Below are positions 43,936 through 52,759 of a DNA stretch of 64,000 nt, in pieces. Below the pieces are notes generated by a model that made no database searches, was not told the origin of the DNA, and saw only the letters and a program-made list of their open reading frames with translations. How positions within the stretch are numbered: the stretch's first letter is position 1; each line of letters opens with the position of its first letter. The position numbers and the translations under genes are program-made. This DNA comes from Azospirillum formosense. Lineage in GTDB: Bacteria > Pseudomonadota > Alphaproteobacteria > Azospirillales > Azospirillaceae. Where the stretch lies: the NCBI RefSeq assembly GCF_040500525.1, contig NZ_CP159405.1, forward strand, positions 310,001-374,000. Reading direction: 5' to 3'.

Positions 43936-44376
43936 ATGCCGCCCGACCCGCCATTCCACGACCGCCCCGATGCCCTGCCGCCCGTGCCCGGCGCCTACGC
44001 GCTGCTGGTCGCGCTGGACCGGGACCTGCCGCTTCGCCTGCCCGGCAAGCCGGAGCGCGTGCTGGTGCCGGGCCGCTACCTTTATTGCGGCAGCGCGCGC
44101 GGGCCGGGAGGCCTGCGGGCGCGGGTCGGGCGCCATTTCCGCCGGGGGAAGCCCGAGCGCTGGCACATCGACCGGCTGACCGCGGCCGGCCGGATGCTCG
44201 GCGCCTGGATCGTTCCCGGCGGCGACGAATGCGCCCTGGTGGCGGCGCTGTCCGGCCTGCCGGTGCCGGTTCCCGGCTTCGGCAGCAGCGATTGCCGCCG
44301 CTGCGCCAGCCACCTGCTGCATTGGCCGGACGGGACGCCAATCGCGCTGCCCGGTGCGCCCGCCCGGTGCGTCTGA
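43936..44376 (+). CDS. DUF123 (GIY-YIG-like) protein
   Basis: A 146-residue protein. The stretch GAYALLVALDRDLPLRL, VPGRYLYCGSARGPGGLRARVGRHFR and KPERWHIDRL match DUF123, which has a GIY-YIG-type fold (here GAY...YCGSA). A C-terminal GFGSSDCRRCASHLLH has Cys/His residues that may bind zinc. Function is unknown, perhaps nucleic acid related. It is divergent from bioF. Confidence 0.82.
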   Translation: MPPDPPFHDRPDALPPVPGAYALLVALDRDLPLRLPGKPERVLVPGRYLYCGSARGPGGLRARVGRHFRRGKPERWHIDRLTAAGRMLGAWIVPGGDECALVAALSGLPVPVPGFGSSDCRRCASHLLHWPDGTPIALPGAPARCV

Positions 44377-44472
44377 TTTGAGGATCTGGATGGCCCCCGG
44401 CTTGGCAATTGAGGCGAATTGCTTGGTATGACCATCCTCCAAGGGTTATAGTCTCCCGTCATCGGGAGGCGC

Positions 44473-45627
44473 ATGAAGACATCGATCCACAACCGCCGGG
44501 CCCACAGCCGCCGAGATGTCCTCCGGGCTTTCGGAGGCGCTTTCGGGGCCGCGGCCATGCTTCTGGCGGCGCCCCGGGCGTCGGGGCAATCGGCACCGTC
44601 CGCCCTTGGATCGCCCGACCTGGGCGTCGGCGTCCTCTATTGCGGCGACCGCGCGGATTTCGGTTTCAACCAGGCCCACGCGGAGGCCGCCCGCGCCCTG
44701 ACCGGCCTGCCCGGCCTGCGGCTGGAGGAGCGCGATCACGCCGCCGGCGCTCTGGCCGCCACGGCGGAGGAGCTGGTCGGTCCCCAGGGCTGCCGGGTCC
44801 TCATCGTCACCGCCGCGGGCGACGCCCTGCCGGGGCTGCTGGCCCAGGCCGACGCCCACCGCGACACGGTGTTCCTGTTCTCCGACGCGCCGCTGGACCG
44901 CGACCGTCTCCCGATCAACACCGGCTTCTTCGAAGGCTATCTGGAGGAGGCGCAGCACATCTCCGGCCTTGTCGCCGGCTACGCCAGCCGGGCCAAAACG
45001 ATCGGCCTTGTCGCCTCCCATCCCGCGCCGGACGTGTTGCGCTGCGTGAATGCCTTCGCGTTGGGCGCCCGGCGCGCCGATTCCGCCGCCGCGCTGCGCG
45101 TCGCCTTCGTGGGCGAGGCGGCGACGCCGCGGCAGGTCGCCGAGGCCGCCCGCGCGCTGGCCGACGGCGGCGCCGACGTGCTGGCCGCCCAGCTCGACGG
45201 GGCGCGCCCGGTCTGCGAGGTGGCGGAGGCGCACGGCATCCTGTGCTGCGGCCTGCACACCGACCTGTCGGCCTTCGCGCCGCAGGGGCTGCTGACCGGG
45301 GCCGAATGGGCCTGGGAGAAGGCCTACGCCGAGGCGGTCGCGCTGATCGCCGCGGGCAAGCCGTGGAAGCATCTCCGCCAGGGCGGTTTCGACCAGGGCT
45401 TCGTGCGCAACACCGCCTACGGTCCGGCGGTGGGGGTGGAGGCGCGGGCGCACGCCGACGCGGCGCGGATGCAGCTCGCCAACGGCAACGCCGCGGTCTT
45501 CCGCGGGCCGATCCAGGACAACACCGGGCGGACGGTGGTCGCCAAGGGCCGGGCCCTGCGCGGCGGCGACCCGGCGCTTGGCCGCATGGTCTGGCTGGCC
45601 GACGGCGTCACCGAGGTCGGGCGCTAA
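44473..45627 (+). CDS. BMP-family (Med/PnrA-like) periplasmic binding protein
   Basis: A 384-residue exported binding protein. A twin-arginine-like signal (HSRRDVLRAFGGAFG) precedes the mature domain. Family features are GVLYCGDRADFGFNQAHAEA, NTGFFEGYLEEAQHISGLVAGYAS, a GGADVLAAQLDG motif and a C-terminal NTGRTVVAKG. BMP proteins bind nucleosides or related ligands for ABC uptake, but no permease or ATPase gene is next to it. A second, shortened BMP protein occurs at 52760. Confidence 0.83.
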   Translation: MKTSIHNRRAHSRRDVLRAFGGAFGAAAMLLAAPRASGQSAPSALGSPDLGVGVLYCGDRADFGFNQAHAEAARALTGLPGLRLEERDHAAGALAATAEELVGPQGCRVLIVTAAGDALPGLLAQADAHRDTVFLFSDAPLDRDRLPINTGFFEGYLEEAQHISGLVAGYASRAKTIGLVASHPAPDVLRCVNAFALGARRADSAAALRVAFVGEAATPRQVAEAARALADGGADVLAAQLDGARPVCEVAEAHGILCCGLHTDLSAFAPQGLLTGAEWAWEKAYAEAVALIAAGKPWKHLRQGGFDQGFVRNTAYGPAVGVEARAHADAARMQLANGNAAVFRGPIQDNTGRTVVAKGRALRGGDPALGRMVWLADGVTEVGR

Positions 45628-45634
45628 CCTCTCC

Positions 45635-45660
45635 CCAAAGCGGATTTTTATTCGCTTTGG
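45635..45660. repeat. AT-looped inverted repeat downstream of the BMP gene
   Basis: CCAAAGCG and CGCTTTGG form an 8-bp stem, extendable by two weaker pairs, around a T-rich loop. It lies between a plus-strand stop and a minus-strand stop and may act as a bidirectional terminator, although no T tail follows on the plus strand. Confidence 0.45.
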
Positions 45661-45747
45661 ACTCATATGGCCTCAATTGCCGGCCGCGCTTCGGCCGCAT
45701 GGGCGGCCGGGACCGCCGTCGCGGTCCTGAGCGGACTGCATTCCGCT

Positions 45748-46458
45748 TCACCGGCCCGAATCGCCGGTCCAGCCGCAGGCGGCCAGGGCGTCCCGCATGT
45801 GCGGCGGGGGCGGCGCCACGGCGGTGACCGGCTCGCGGTCGAAGGCCATGGTGAAGGTCACCGTCCGCGCCAGCAGATGCAGGTTTCCCGGCGGCACCCG
45901 CACCGGACCGTAATAGGGCTCGCCGACCAGCGGGCAGCCGATGGCCGCGCTGTGGACGCGGAGCTGGTGGGTGCGCCCGGTGCGCGGCCGCAGCTCCAGC
46001 CAGGCCCGCCCGTTGCCGGTTCCCAGCACCCGATACTCGGTGAGGGCGGGCTGGCCGGTGGGGTGCGTCACGATGTTCCAGGCGCCGGGGATCAGCAGTT
46101 TCAGCAATGGGAAGTCGATGACCCCCTCCGCCTGCTCCGGGACGCCCTCGCTGACCGCCCAGTAGGTCTTCTCGACATGGCCGGCGGCGAACATGTCGCC
46201 CAGCCGCTTCAGCGCCCAGAGCGACCGCCCGAGCACGAGGCAGCCCGCCGTGTCGCGGTCCAGCCGGTGGGCCAGCCGCGGCGGCGTTCCGTCCCCCTCC
46301 GCCAGGAAGGGCAGGTAGAGGTCGAGATGGTCGGTGATCCGCCCGGCCTTGTGCACGGCCAGCCCGGCGGGCTTGTCGATGATGAAGACGTCCGCATCCT
46401 CGTGCAGGATCCGGGCGCGCAGCGTGGCGGGGGTGAAGGTGGGACCGGCGTCGCTCAT
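45748..46458 (-). CDS. RluA-family 23S/tRNA pseudouridine synthase
   Basis: A 236-residue RluA/RluC-type synthase. Motif II HRLDRDTAGCLVLGRS contains the catalytic Asp; motif I is FIIDKPAGLAVHKAG and motif III LRPRTGRTHQLRVH. There is no S4 domain. The ATG at 46458 starts the family core; a longer frame is open upstream but carries only low-complexity sequence. The target site cannot be told from sequence. Confidence 0.88.
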   Translation of the reverse strand: MSDAGPTFTPATLRARILHEDADVFIIDKPAGLAVHKAGRITDHLDLYLPFLAEGDGTPPRLAHRLDRDTAGCLVLGRSLWALKRLGDMFAAGHVEKTYWAVSEGVPEQAEGVIDFPLLKLLIPGAWNIVTHPTGQPALTEYRVLGTGNGRAWLELRPRTGRTHQLRVHSAAIGCPLVGEPYYGPVRVPPGNLHLLARTVTFTMAFDREPVTAVAPPPPHMRDALAACGWTGDSGR

Positions 46459-46662
46459 GGGCGCACCCAAGCACGGCGAGGGGAGAGGGGCAAGCCCGCC
46501 GGCGGTGCTGCGCCGCGGAACCACATCGCCGCGCGGCCTGTTGCCCAGACAGCGGCGCTTCCAACCTGACCGGCGACCTGTCCGGGCGCGCATGTCTGGA
46601 CCCACGCCGCCACGCCGCCCATCTTACGGAATCACGAAACACCGCGCGAAGGGATACGGGCG

Positions 46663-47409
46663 ATGGGGGAACGCGACAATCTGCCGGCGCAGCAGCGGTC
46701 CACCCAGACCGAGGTGGACGATTTCCTGCGCCGCGTGGCGACCCTCCCGCGCGCGCCGGGCGGTCCGCGCGGGCGGCTGATGTTCGCCATGGACGCCACG
46801 GCCAGCCGCGAGCCGACGTGGGACCGCGCCTGCCAGATCCAGGGGGAGATGTTCCAGGCGACCTCCGCGCTGGGCGGGCTGGACATCCAGCTCGTCTATT
46901 ACCGGGGGTTCCGGGAGTGCCAGGCCAGCCCGTGGGTCGGCAACGCGCAGGACCTGCTTCGGCGGATGACCGCGGTGTCCTGCATGGCCGGCCAGACCCA
47001 GATCGCGCGCGTGCTGGGGCACTGCATCAAGCAGACGCGGGACCGCAAGGTCAACGCGCTGGTCTTCGTCGGCGATTGCATGGAGGAGGACGTCGATCAT
47101 CTCGCCCATCAGGCGGGACAGTTGGGTCTGCTCGGCGTGCCGGTCTTCATCTTCCACGAGCGGGGGGACCTGATCGCCAAGCGCGCCTTCCAGACCATCG
47201 CGCGGCTCAGCGGCGGCGCCTATTGCCCGTTCGACGGCTCGTCGGCCCAGCAACTGCGCGACCTGCTGAGCGCGGTCGCCGTCTACGCGGCGGGCGGCCG
47301 GGCGGCGCTGGAGCATTACAGCCGCGGGCGGAGCGACGCGGTGCGGCTGCTCACCAGCCAGCTCGGGAGCGGTCAGGGAGGACGCGGAGACCAAACCCAT
47401 GCATCATAG
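46663..47409 (+). CDS. VWA-domain protein of unknown function
   Basis: A 248-residue cytoplasmic protein with a von Willebrand A-like fold. A MIDAS-type DxTxS is seen in FAMDATASREPTW, and ALVFVGDCMEE and GVPVFIFHERGD are later strands. No signal peptide is present. It lies 18 nt before a membrane J-domain protein on the same strand, suggesting one operon. I cannot assign a molecular role; a chaperone-linked or assembly function is only suggested by the neighbour. Confidence 0.75.
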   Translation: MGERDNLPAQQRSTQTEVDDFLRRVATLPRAPGGPRGRLMFAMDATASREPTWDRACQIQGEMFQATSALGGLDIQLVYYRGFRECQASPWVGNAQDLLRRMTAVSCMAGQTQIARVLGHCIKQTRDRKVNALVFVGDCMEEDVDHLAHQAGQLGLLGVPVFIFHERGDLIAKRAFQTIARLSGGAYCPFDGSSAQQLRDLLSAVAVYAAGGRAALEHYSRGRSDAVRLLTSQLGSGQGGRGDQTHAS

Positions 47410-47427
47410 GGCAGGATTCGGCTAGAA

Positions 47428-48180
47428 ATGGGGCAGAGCGGGATGTTTGGGTTTTTTCTCCTGGGCATCGCTCTGGTGGCCGGCCTTGCCATGCTGGCCC
47501 GTGTCTTCGTGTCCGCAGACCCGCGTGCGCTCGCCACGGCGGTGCGCTATGGCGGGATCGCGCTGGCGGCCGTGACGGTCGTCGTGCTCACCCTGACCGG
47601 GCGGCTGGGCACCGCCATGATGCTGGGGGCGCTGGCCTTCCCGCTGCTGACGCGCTGGCGGACGCTGCGCGACGCCTTCCGCCCCTCGTCCTACGGAGCG
47701 GCAAGCGGCGGGCAGACCTCGCAGATCGAGACGCTCTATCTGCGGATGACCCTGCAGCACGACAGCGGGGCGATGGCGGGGGAGGTCCTGCACGGGCCAT
47801 GGCGCGGGCGGACGCTGGAGTCGCTGACATTGGAGCAGGTGCTGGCGCTTCTGGCGGAGTGCCGGCGTGACGATCCGCAATCGGCCGCCGTCCTGGAGGC
47901 GTGGCTGGAGCGTTCCCATCCCGGCTGGCAGACGGCCGGGGAGCAGTCCGCGGGGGCGTCAAACAATTCCGGTTCGAAGGACAATGGCGGCGGTCGCGGC
48001 GGCGGTTCTATGACCCGTGACGAGGCCTATGATATTTTGGGGTTGTCGGTTGGCGCCACACCCGAACAGGTAAAGGACGCCCACCGAAGGCTGATGATGA
48101 AAGTGCACCCAGATCATGGGGGGTCCACCTATTTGGCGGCCAAGATCAACCAAGCGAAGGATTTGCTGCTGCGCAACTAA
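47428..48180 (+). CDS. Membrane-anchored J-domain protein resembling Tim14/Pam18
   Basis: A 250-residue protein. Two helices at about residues 7-27 and 42-58 (and possibly 62-75) anchor it; a linker of about 120 residues leads to a C-terminal J domain at 195-250. The J motif HPD is at 227-229 within AHRRLMMKVHPDHGGSTYLA, and AAKINQAKDLLL ends the domain. This short J domain, lacking helix IV, is very like mitochondrial Tim14/DnaJC19. It should stimulate DnaK near the inner membrane. Partners in bacteria are not established. Confidence 0.85.
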   Translation: MGQSGMFGFFLLGIALVAGLAMLARVFVSADPRALATAVRYGGIALAAVTVVVLTLTGRLGTAMMLGALAFPLLTRWRTLRDAFRPSSYGAASGGQTSQIETLYLRMTLQHDSGAMAGEVLHGPWRGRTLESLTLEQVLALLAECRRDDPQSAAVLEAWLERSHPGWQTAGEQSAGASNNSGSKDNGGGRGGGSMTRDEAYDILGLSVGATPEQVKDAHRRLMMKVHPDHGGSTYLAAKINQAKDLLLRN

Positions 48181-48313
48181 CCTTTTGCCGGGTTACGGAA
48201 GGGGAGTTGCGTCACCGAATTGCCTGTGGCAGAAAGCTGGACGAGCGTTTTGCAAAGCTGCGAATCGTCTCCATATTCGAAGTATTTCCTCAAGCAACCA
48301 CAAGAGAACCCCA

Positions 48314-49183
48314 ATGCGAAAGCCTGTGCGCAAGGTGGTGTTCCCCGTCGCCGGTCTCGGTACGCGTTTTCTGCCGGCGACCAAGGCGATTCCAAAGGAA
48401 ATGCTGCCTTTGGTCGACCGGCCTCTGCTTCAGCATGCCGTGGAAGAGGCGCGGGCCGCCGGCATCGAGGATTTCGTGTTCGTCACGGGCCGCAGCAAGC
48501 GCGCCATCGAAGACCATTTCGACACCGACACGGAACTGAACCGCACCCTTGAGGAGCGCGGCAAGCAGGACGCCCTCGATGTGGTGCGCCACAGCGAGAT
48601 CGCGCCGGGCCGCTGCTTCTACACGCGCCAGCAGGTCCCGCTGGGCCTCGGCCACGCGGTGTGGTGCGCGCGGGCGGTGATCGGCAACGATCCCTTCGCC
48701 ATCGTCCTCCCCGACGACTTCGTCCAGGGCGACACCCCCTGCCTGAAGCAGATGGTCGACGCCTACAACGAGGTGGGCGGCAACATTGTCGCCGTCGTGG
48801 ACGTCCCGCGCGAGCGGACCAGCAGCTACGGCATCCTGGACGTGGAGAAGGACGACGGCCGTCTGGCCACCGTCCGCGGCCTCGTCGAGAAGCCGAAGCC
48901 GGAAGAGGCGCCCTCCACCCTGTCGATCATCGGCCGCTACATCCTGCAGCCGGAAGTGTTCGACCATCTGGAGAAGCAGCAGCGCGGCGCCGGCAACGAG
49001 ATCCAGCTGACCGACGCCATGGCCAAGCTGATCGGCACGCAGCCCTTCCACGGCCTGCGCTTCGAAGGCACCCGCTACGATTGCGGCGACAAGGTCGGCT
49101 TCATCGAGGCCACGCTCGCCCACGCGCTGCGCCGTCCGGACATGGCGGACAAGGTCCGCGACATGCTGCGCAAGTACTGCTGA
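48314..49183 (+). CDS. galU: UTP-glucose-1-phosphate uridylyltransferase
   Basis: A 289-residue nucleotidyltransferase making UDP-glucose for envelope polysaccharides. Marks are KVVFPVAGLGTRFLPATKAIPKEMLP, VTGRSKRAIEDHFD, PLGLGHAVWCA, VEKPKPEEAPS and GTRYDCGDKVGFIEA. Length is standard. The 133-nt leader shows nothing special. A strong hairpin follows the stop. Confidence 0.95.
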   Translation: MRKPVRKVVFPVAGLGTRFLPATKAIPKEMLPLVDRPLLQHAVEEARAAGIEDFVFVTGRSKRAIEDHFDTDTELNRTLEERGKQDALDVVRHSEIAPGRCFYTRQQVPLGLGHAVWCARAVIGNDPFAIVLPDDFVQGDTPCLKQMVDAYNEVGGNIVAVVDVPRERTSSYGILDVEKDDGRLATVRGLVEKPKPEEAPSTLSIIGRYILQPEVFDHLEKQQRGAGNEIQLTDAMAKLIGTQPFHGLRFEGTRYDCGDKVGFIEATLAHALRRPDMADKVRDMLRKYC

Positions 49184-49190
49184 CGCGGAC

Positions 49191-49228
49191 GGCCCGCGGG
49201 GAGGGGCGCCGCCCCATCCCCGCGGGCC
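49191..49228. terminator. Bidirectional hairpin terminator after galU
   Basis: An 11-bp stem GGCCCGCGGGG/CCCCGCGGGCC encloses an internal GGGGCGCCGCCCC hairpin. It lies between the convergent stops of galU and the coiled-coil gene. There is no clear T run, so the type is uncertain. Confidence 0.6.
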
Positions 49229-49237
49229 GGATGCTCG

Positions 49238-49846
49238 TCAACCGCCGGCGGCGGCCCGGCGGGGAGGCCGCGCGGCTTCCTCCGGCGGGGCGGAGCGGCG
49301 GAAGGTGCTGAGTTCGGGGATGCGGTTCACCGACAGGCCGGCGACCCGGCAGGGCACCACTTCCAACACCTGGAATCCCGCCTTGCGCGGGTAGCGGGCG
49401 CTGACGCGCTCGCGCACCTCCCGTTCCGTTTCGGCGGTCAGGAGGCAGCGGCGGATGCCCACCCAGCCGCGTTGCCCCGTCATCACCGTGGCGTCGCTCG
49501 GCACATGGCGCACCGCGGCCTCCCAGAACCGGCCCGGACGGGGTTCGGAGCGGTCGAAGACGTGATAGCGCACGACCGGCGCCGCCTGCCTCGCCTCCAA
49601 CTCGTTCAAGGCGGCCTGCATGTCCTGCTCGGCCTTCAAGGCGCGCTTTTCGGCCTCGCCGTGCTTCTGAGCGACCTGGGAGTAGGCCGTGGCGATGTCC
49701 TCCACGTCCTTCCCCACCTCCTCCATCTTTTCGCGGATGCGCAGCTGGGCCTGCCGCAGACCTTCCAACTGCCGCCGCCAGTAGCGGTTGGACAGCACCG
49801 TCAGCACCATCAGCCCGAGGCTGAGATAGAGCATCATCCCGGTCAT
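49238..49846 (-). CDS. Membrane-anchored coiled-coil protein of unknown function (second of a pair)
   Basis: A 202-residue protein with one N-terminal helix (MTGMMLYLSLGLMVLTVLS), then a coiled coil from about 24 to 88 (heptad-like KMEEVGKDVEDI ... AEKRALKAEQDMQAALNELEA). A small globular part follows, VVRYHVFDRSEPRPGRFWEAAVRH, with a basic Pro/Arg-rich tail. No known domain is recognised. Its start overlaps the stop of the upstream partner by 4 nt, so the two probably act together. Confidence 0.7.
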   Translation of the reverse strand: MTGMMLYLSLGLMVLTVLSNRYWRRQLEGLRQAQLRIREKMEEVGKDVEDIATAYSQVAQKHGEAEKRALKAEQDMQAALNELEARQAAPVVRYHVFDRSEPRPGRFWEAAVRHVPSDATVMTGQRGWVGIRRCLLTAETEREVRERVSARYPRKAGFQVLEVVPCRVAGLSVNRIPELSTFRRSAPPEEAARPPRRAAAGG

Positions 49847-50403
49847 GCCGCCGCTCCCTGCGCGTCGGGGTCAGGGGCGTGGGCGAGCGGGACGACCATG
49901 GTCGGCAGGACGCCGTTCTTCACGGTGAAGGCGACGCGCGCCATCGCCGCCGCCTGATCGGCCGAATAGGTCCAGACATGGGCGACGTTCGTGTAGCTCC
50001 AGATCTGGCGGGCGAAGATCACGTCGCGCCGTTCGATGGAGGGGAATTCGTCCTGCACGGTCAGCCGGACCCAGAAGGCGCTGGCTTCCTCGCCGTCGCC
50101 CAGTTCGTGCACGAACTCCACCTTGGTGAGTTCCAGCGCCCGGATCTCCGACAGCGCCTTCTGCCGCCGCCCGTTGCATTCGGTGGTGCGGGCCTGGAAG
50201 GCGATCATTTCCTCCTGCCGCTGCTCCAGCTTGCGGGTCCATTCGCCCAGCGCCGTCTTCTTCCGGTCGTGCTGGCGCATCATCATGGTCTGGCGCGCCT
50301 TCTCCGACGTGATCTGCCCGACGTCGATGACGATGGACAGGCCGAGCGCCGCGGCGCTGGTGACCAGCAGAAGCATGCCCAGGAACTCGGCCGATAAAAC
50401 CAT
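49843..50403 (-). CDS. Membrane-anchored coiled-coil protein of unknown function (first of a pair)
   Basis: A 186-residue protein with one helix at residues 4-27, then a coiled coil at about 30-95 (RQHDRKKTALGEWTRKLEQR and neighbouring heptads), and a C-terminal domain (VWTYSADQAAAMARVAF) similar in placement to the partner. It heads a two-gene unit, both genes having the same layout. The pair may form a hetero-oligomeric scaffold at the inner membrane; this is speculation from topology. The 280-nt gap to the divergent hydrolase should contain the promoter. Confidence 0.7.
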   Translation of the reverse strand: MVLSAEFLGMLLLVTSAAALGLSIVIDVGQITSEKARQTMMMRQHDRKKTALGEWTRKLEQRQEEMIAFQARTTECNGRRQKALSEIRALELTKVEFVHELGDGEEASAFWVRLTVQDEFPSIERRDVIFARQIWSYTNVAHVWTYSADQAAAMARVAFTVKNGVLPTMVVPLAHAPDPDAQGAAA

Positions 50404-50683
50404 TGGTGTGCCTTATGGTTGCGGCGGAAGCTTCGCGTCTCCTTTATTGAGGACCGGGTTTCACGGCTTGGCATTGCGGTATTCCGTCGCACGGCGCGCC
50501 GAATGCGGACAGGAATATGTCTCGCGGTTGCAACAAACGGTCGATCCGGCTGAATTCCATTGATCTTTTCGGACCCATGCGCAAGCGTTCGGCCACAATG
50601 TCGCAGTGCTTGGACACAGTCCTGAAATGTTGTGCCCCTCCGTTCGCAGGACTGCCATCTCCACCACTTGAATGGGAGCACCC

Positions 50684-51436
50684 ATGCTGGACCTGATGAC
50701 TCGCAGCGACGAGGCGCTGGACACCATCCGCCGCACCTTTCCGGTGGCGCTCGGCGACTACGCGATGCCCGCCGGAGGCACCGGTCTGGTGATCATCGAC
50801 GAGGTGAAGGGGTTTGCCGCCGTCGGTTGCGGTCCGCTCGCCCCGGCGGCGCCGAACGCCCAGGTGGAGCGCATGATCGCCGAGACGGACCGCCTGGCCC
50901 GCCGCTTCGCCGGGGCCGGCTGGCCGATCTGCGTCTCGCTGGACCGCCACGACCCGGACAGGCCGGAGCCGCCCTATCCCCCGCATTGCCTGGTCGGCAC
51001 CGGCCACGATGAACTGGTGTCCGAACTGGCCTGGCTCGAGTCGGAGCCGTCGGCGACCCTGATCGCCAAGGACTGCATCAATTTCTTCGTCGGCGCGACC
51101 GAGCTGGGCGCGGATGGCAAGGCCGGGCGCAACCGGCTGGTGGACTGGGTCAACGGCAACCGGCTGGCGTCGGTCGTCACGGTGGGCATCTGCACCGACG
51201 TGTGCGTGATGGACTTCGTCCTGACCCTGCTGTCCGCGCGCAACCACGGCATGATGCCGACGCTGAAGGACGTGGTGGTCTATGAGCCGGGCTGCGCCAC
51301 CTACGATCTCCCGGCGGAGACGGCGCGGGACCTCGGCCTTCCCGAGACCGCGGCGCATCCGCAGGAGCCGGCGCACCACATGGGGCTCTACATGATGGCA
51401 TCGCGCGGCGCGCTGCTGGCCGACACGCTGCGCTGA
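50684..51436 (+). CDS. Isochorismatase/nicotinamidase-family cysteine hydrolase
   Basis: A 250-residue hydrolase. The catalytic triad fits Asp39 (VIIDEVKGF), Lys129 (LIAKDCINFF) and Cys174 (GICTDVCVMDF); a cis-peptide type VGIC precedes it. Nicotinamidase, isochorismatase and ureidoacrylate hydrolase share this fold. The HDPDRPEPPYPPHC segment may carry metal ligands, as in nicotinamidases. ATG at 50684 has GGGAG upstream, so it is preferred over 50672. Substrate unresolved. Confidence 0.82.
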   Translation: MLDLMTRSDEALDTIRRTFPVALGDYAMPAGGTGLVIIDEVKGFAAVGCGPLAPAAPNAQVERMIAETDRLARRFAGAGWPICVSLDRHDPDRPEPPYPPHCLVGTGHDELVSELAWLESEPSATLIAKDCINFFVGATELGADGKAGRNRLVDWVNGNRLASVVTVGICTDVCVMDFVLTLLSARNHGMMPTLKDVVVYEPGCATYDLPAETARDLGLPETAAHPQEPAHHMGLYMMASRGALLADTLR

Positions 51437-51565
51437 AGTGCGGCGGATAAGGGCTTTCGCTTTTTCCAGGCGGCTCTGGTAACATCCCAGCGTGGCAAGG
51501 GTTCCGATCGTTCAACCGGCGTGCGATGCCGGCGCAAACGGCCGGACGGCGCGGAGACGTCGCAC

Positions 51566-52750
51566 GTGGAAGAGCGATATCTGAGGGCGATCCGCAACGC
51601 GCTGGTCCGGCATCAGCAATGGCTGACGCGCGACCCGAGCATGAAGGGCCGTTGCGCCGACCTCAGCTTCCACAACCTGTCGGGTCTGGGCTTGCGCCGC
51701 ATCAACCTCAGCAGCGCCAAGCTCAGCGGGGCGAACCTGAGCAGCGCCCGGCTGACCGGCGCCGACCTGTCGCGCACCGACCTGTTCGGCGCCGATCTGT
51801 CGAAGGCCGAGCTTTCCGGTGCGTCGCTTGAAAGCGCCGACCTGCGCGGCGCGCGGGTGGAGGGCGCCACGCTGGAGGAGGCCAACCTGCGCGGCGCCGA
51901 CCTGCGCAAGGGCATGATGCTGGGGGCCGACGAACGCAAGCCGGCGGGCAACGCCGACGGCAGCACCACCTTCATCGGCTCCAAGATGGCCCGCGCCATC
52001 CTGTCCGACGCCCGTCTGGCGCAATGCGACTTTTCCGGCTGCGACATGGCCGGGGCGACCTTCTCCGGCAGCGACATGACCGGAACGATCCTGATCGGCG
52101 CCAACCTGATCGGCGCGGTGATGGAGCGGGTGGAGATGCAGGGTGCCCTGCTGTGCGGCGCCCGGCTGGACGACGAACTGCGCCAGACGCTGGAGCGGCG
52201 CGGCATCGACGTGGACGGCACCGGGCTGGTCAGCCTCGCCGGGCGGATGGCCGACAGCATTTCCGCCCACCAGCTCTGGGTCGAGCGCAACGCCGCCGCC
52301 GGCCTGCGGCTGGAGATGCAGCGCGTCGACCTGCGCGGCTACAACTTCGCCAACCAGCTTCTGGCCGGTTGCGTGATGCGCTTCTGCGGGTTGCGCGGGG
52401 CGGATTTCTCCGGGGCGAAGCTGGTGATGGCGGATCTGTCCTACTGCGACCTGCGCGAGGCGGACTTCACCAGCGCCGACCTGTCCGGCTGCAACCTGCG
52501 CGGGGCGAATCTGGCGGGGGCCAAGCTGTGGCGGGCACGGCTGCGCCCGGTGGACCTCGCCGGGGACGGCAGCCGCCTGTGGCCGACCAACCTCGCCGAG
52601 GCCAGCCTGACCGGTGCCGATCTGCGCGACACCAGCCTCGCCCGCGCGATCCTGCACGGCACCGACCTGACGCGCGTCCGCGCCACGGCGGAAACGCTGC
52701 GTGGCGCCGACCTGAGCTTCGCCGTCGGGGTCGAGCCGCAATACGCCTGA
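51566..52750 (+). CDS. Pentapeptide-repeat protein
   Basis: A 394-residue protein. After an N-terminal helical part (YLRAIRNALVRHQQWL), A(D/N)LXX repeats run in two blocks, roughly residues 35-115 and 145-200, and a third block at 265-390, separated by a non-repeat helical insert (LDDELRQTLERRGIDVDGTGL). Such repeats fold as a right-handed quadrilateral beta helix. No gyrase-protection signature is evident. GTG at 51566 has CGGAGA upstream; an ATG at 51521 in frame is the alternative. Confidence 0.82.
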   Translation: MEERYLRAIRNALVRHQQWLTRDPSMKGRCADLSFHNLSGLGLRRINLSSAKLSGANLSSARLTGADLSRTDLFGADLSKAELSGASLESADLRGARVEGATLEEANLRGADLRKGMMLGADERKPAGNADGSTTFIGSKMARAILSDARLAQCDFSGCDMAGATFSGSDMTGTILIGANLIGAVMERVEMQGALLCGARLDDELRQTLERRGIDVDGTGLVSLAGRMADSISAHQLWVERNAAAGLRLEMQRVDLRGYNFANQLLAGCVMRFCGLRGADFSGAKLVMADLSYCDLREADFTSADLSGCNLRGANLAGAKLWRARLRPVDLAGDGSRLWPTNLAEASLTGADLRDTSLARAILHGTDLTRVRATAETLRGADLSFAVGVEPQYA

Positions 52751-52759
52751 GTGGGGCGC

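Noticed and set aside
45635..45660. Firm rho-independent terminator after the BMP gene
   Set aside because: The inverted repeat is clear but has its T's in the loop and no T tail, so it is kept only as a repeat.
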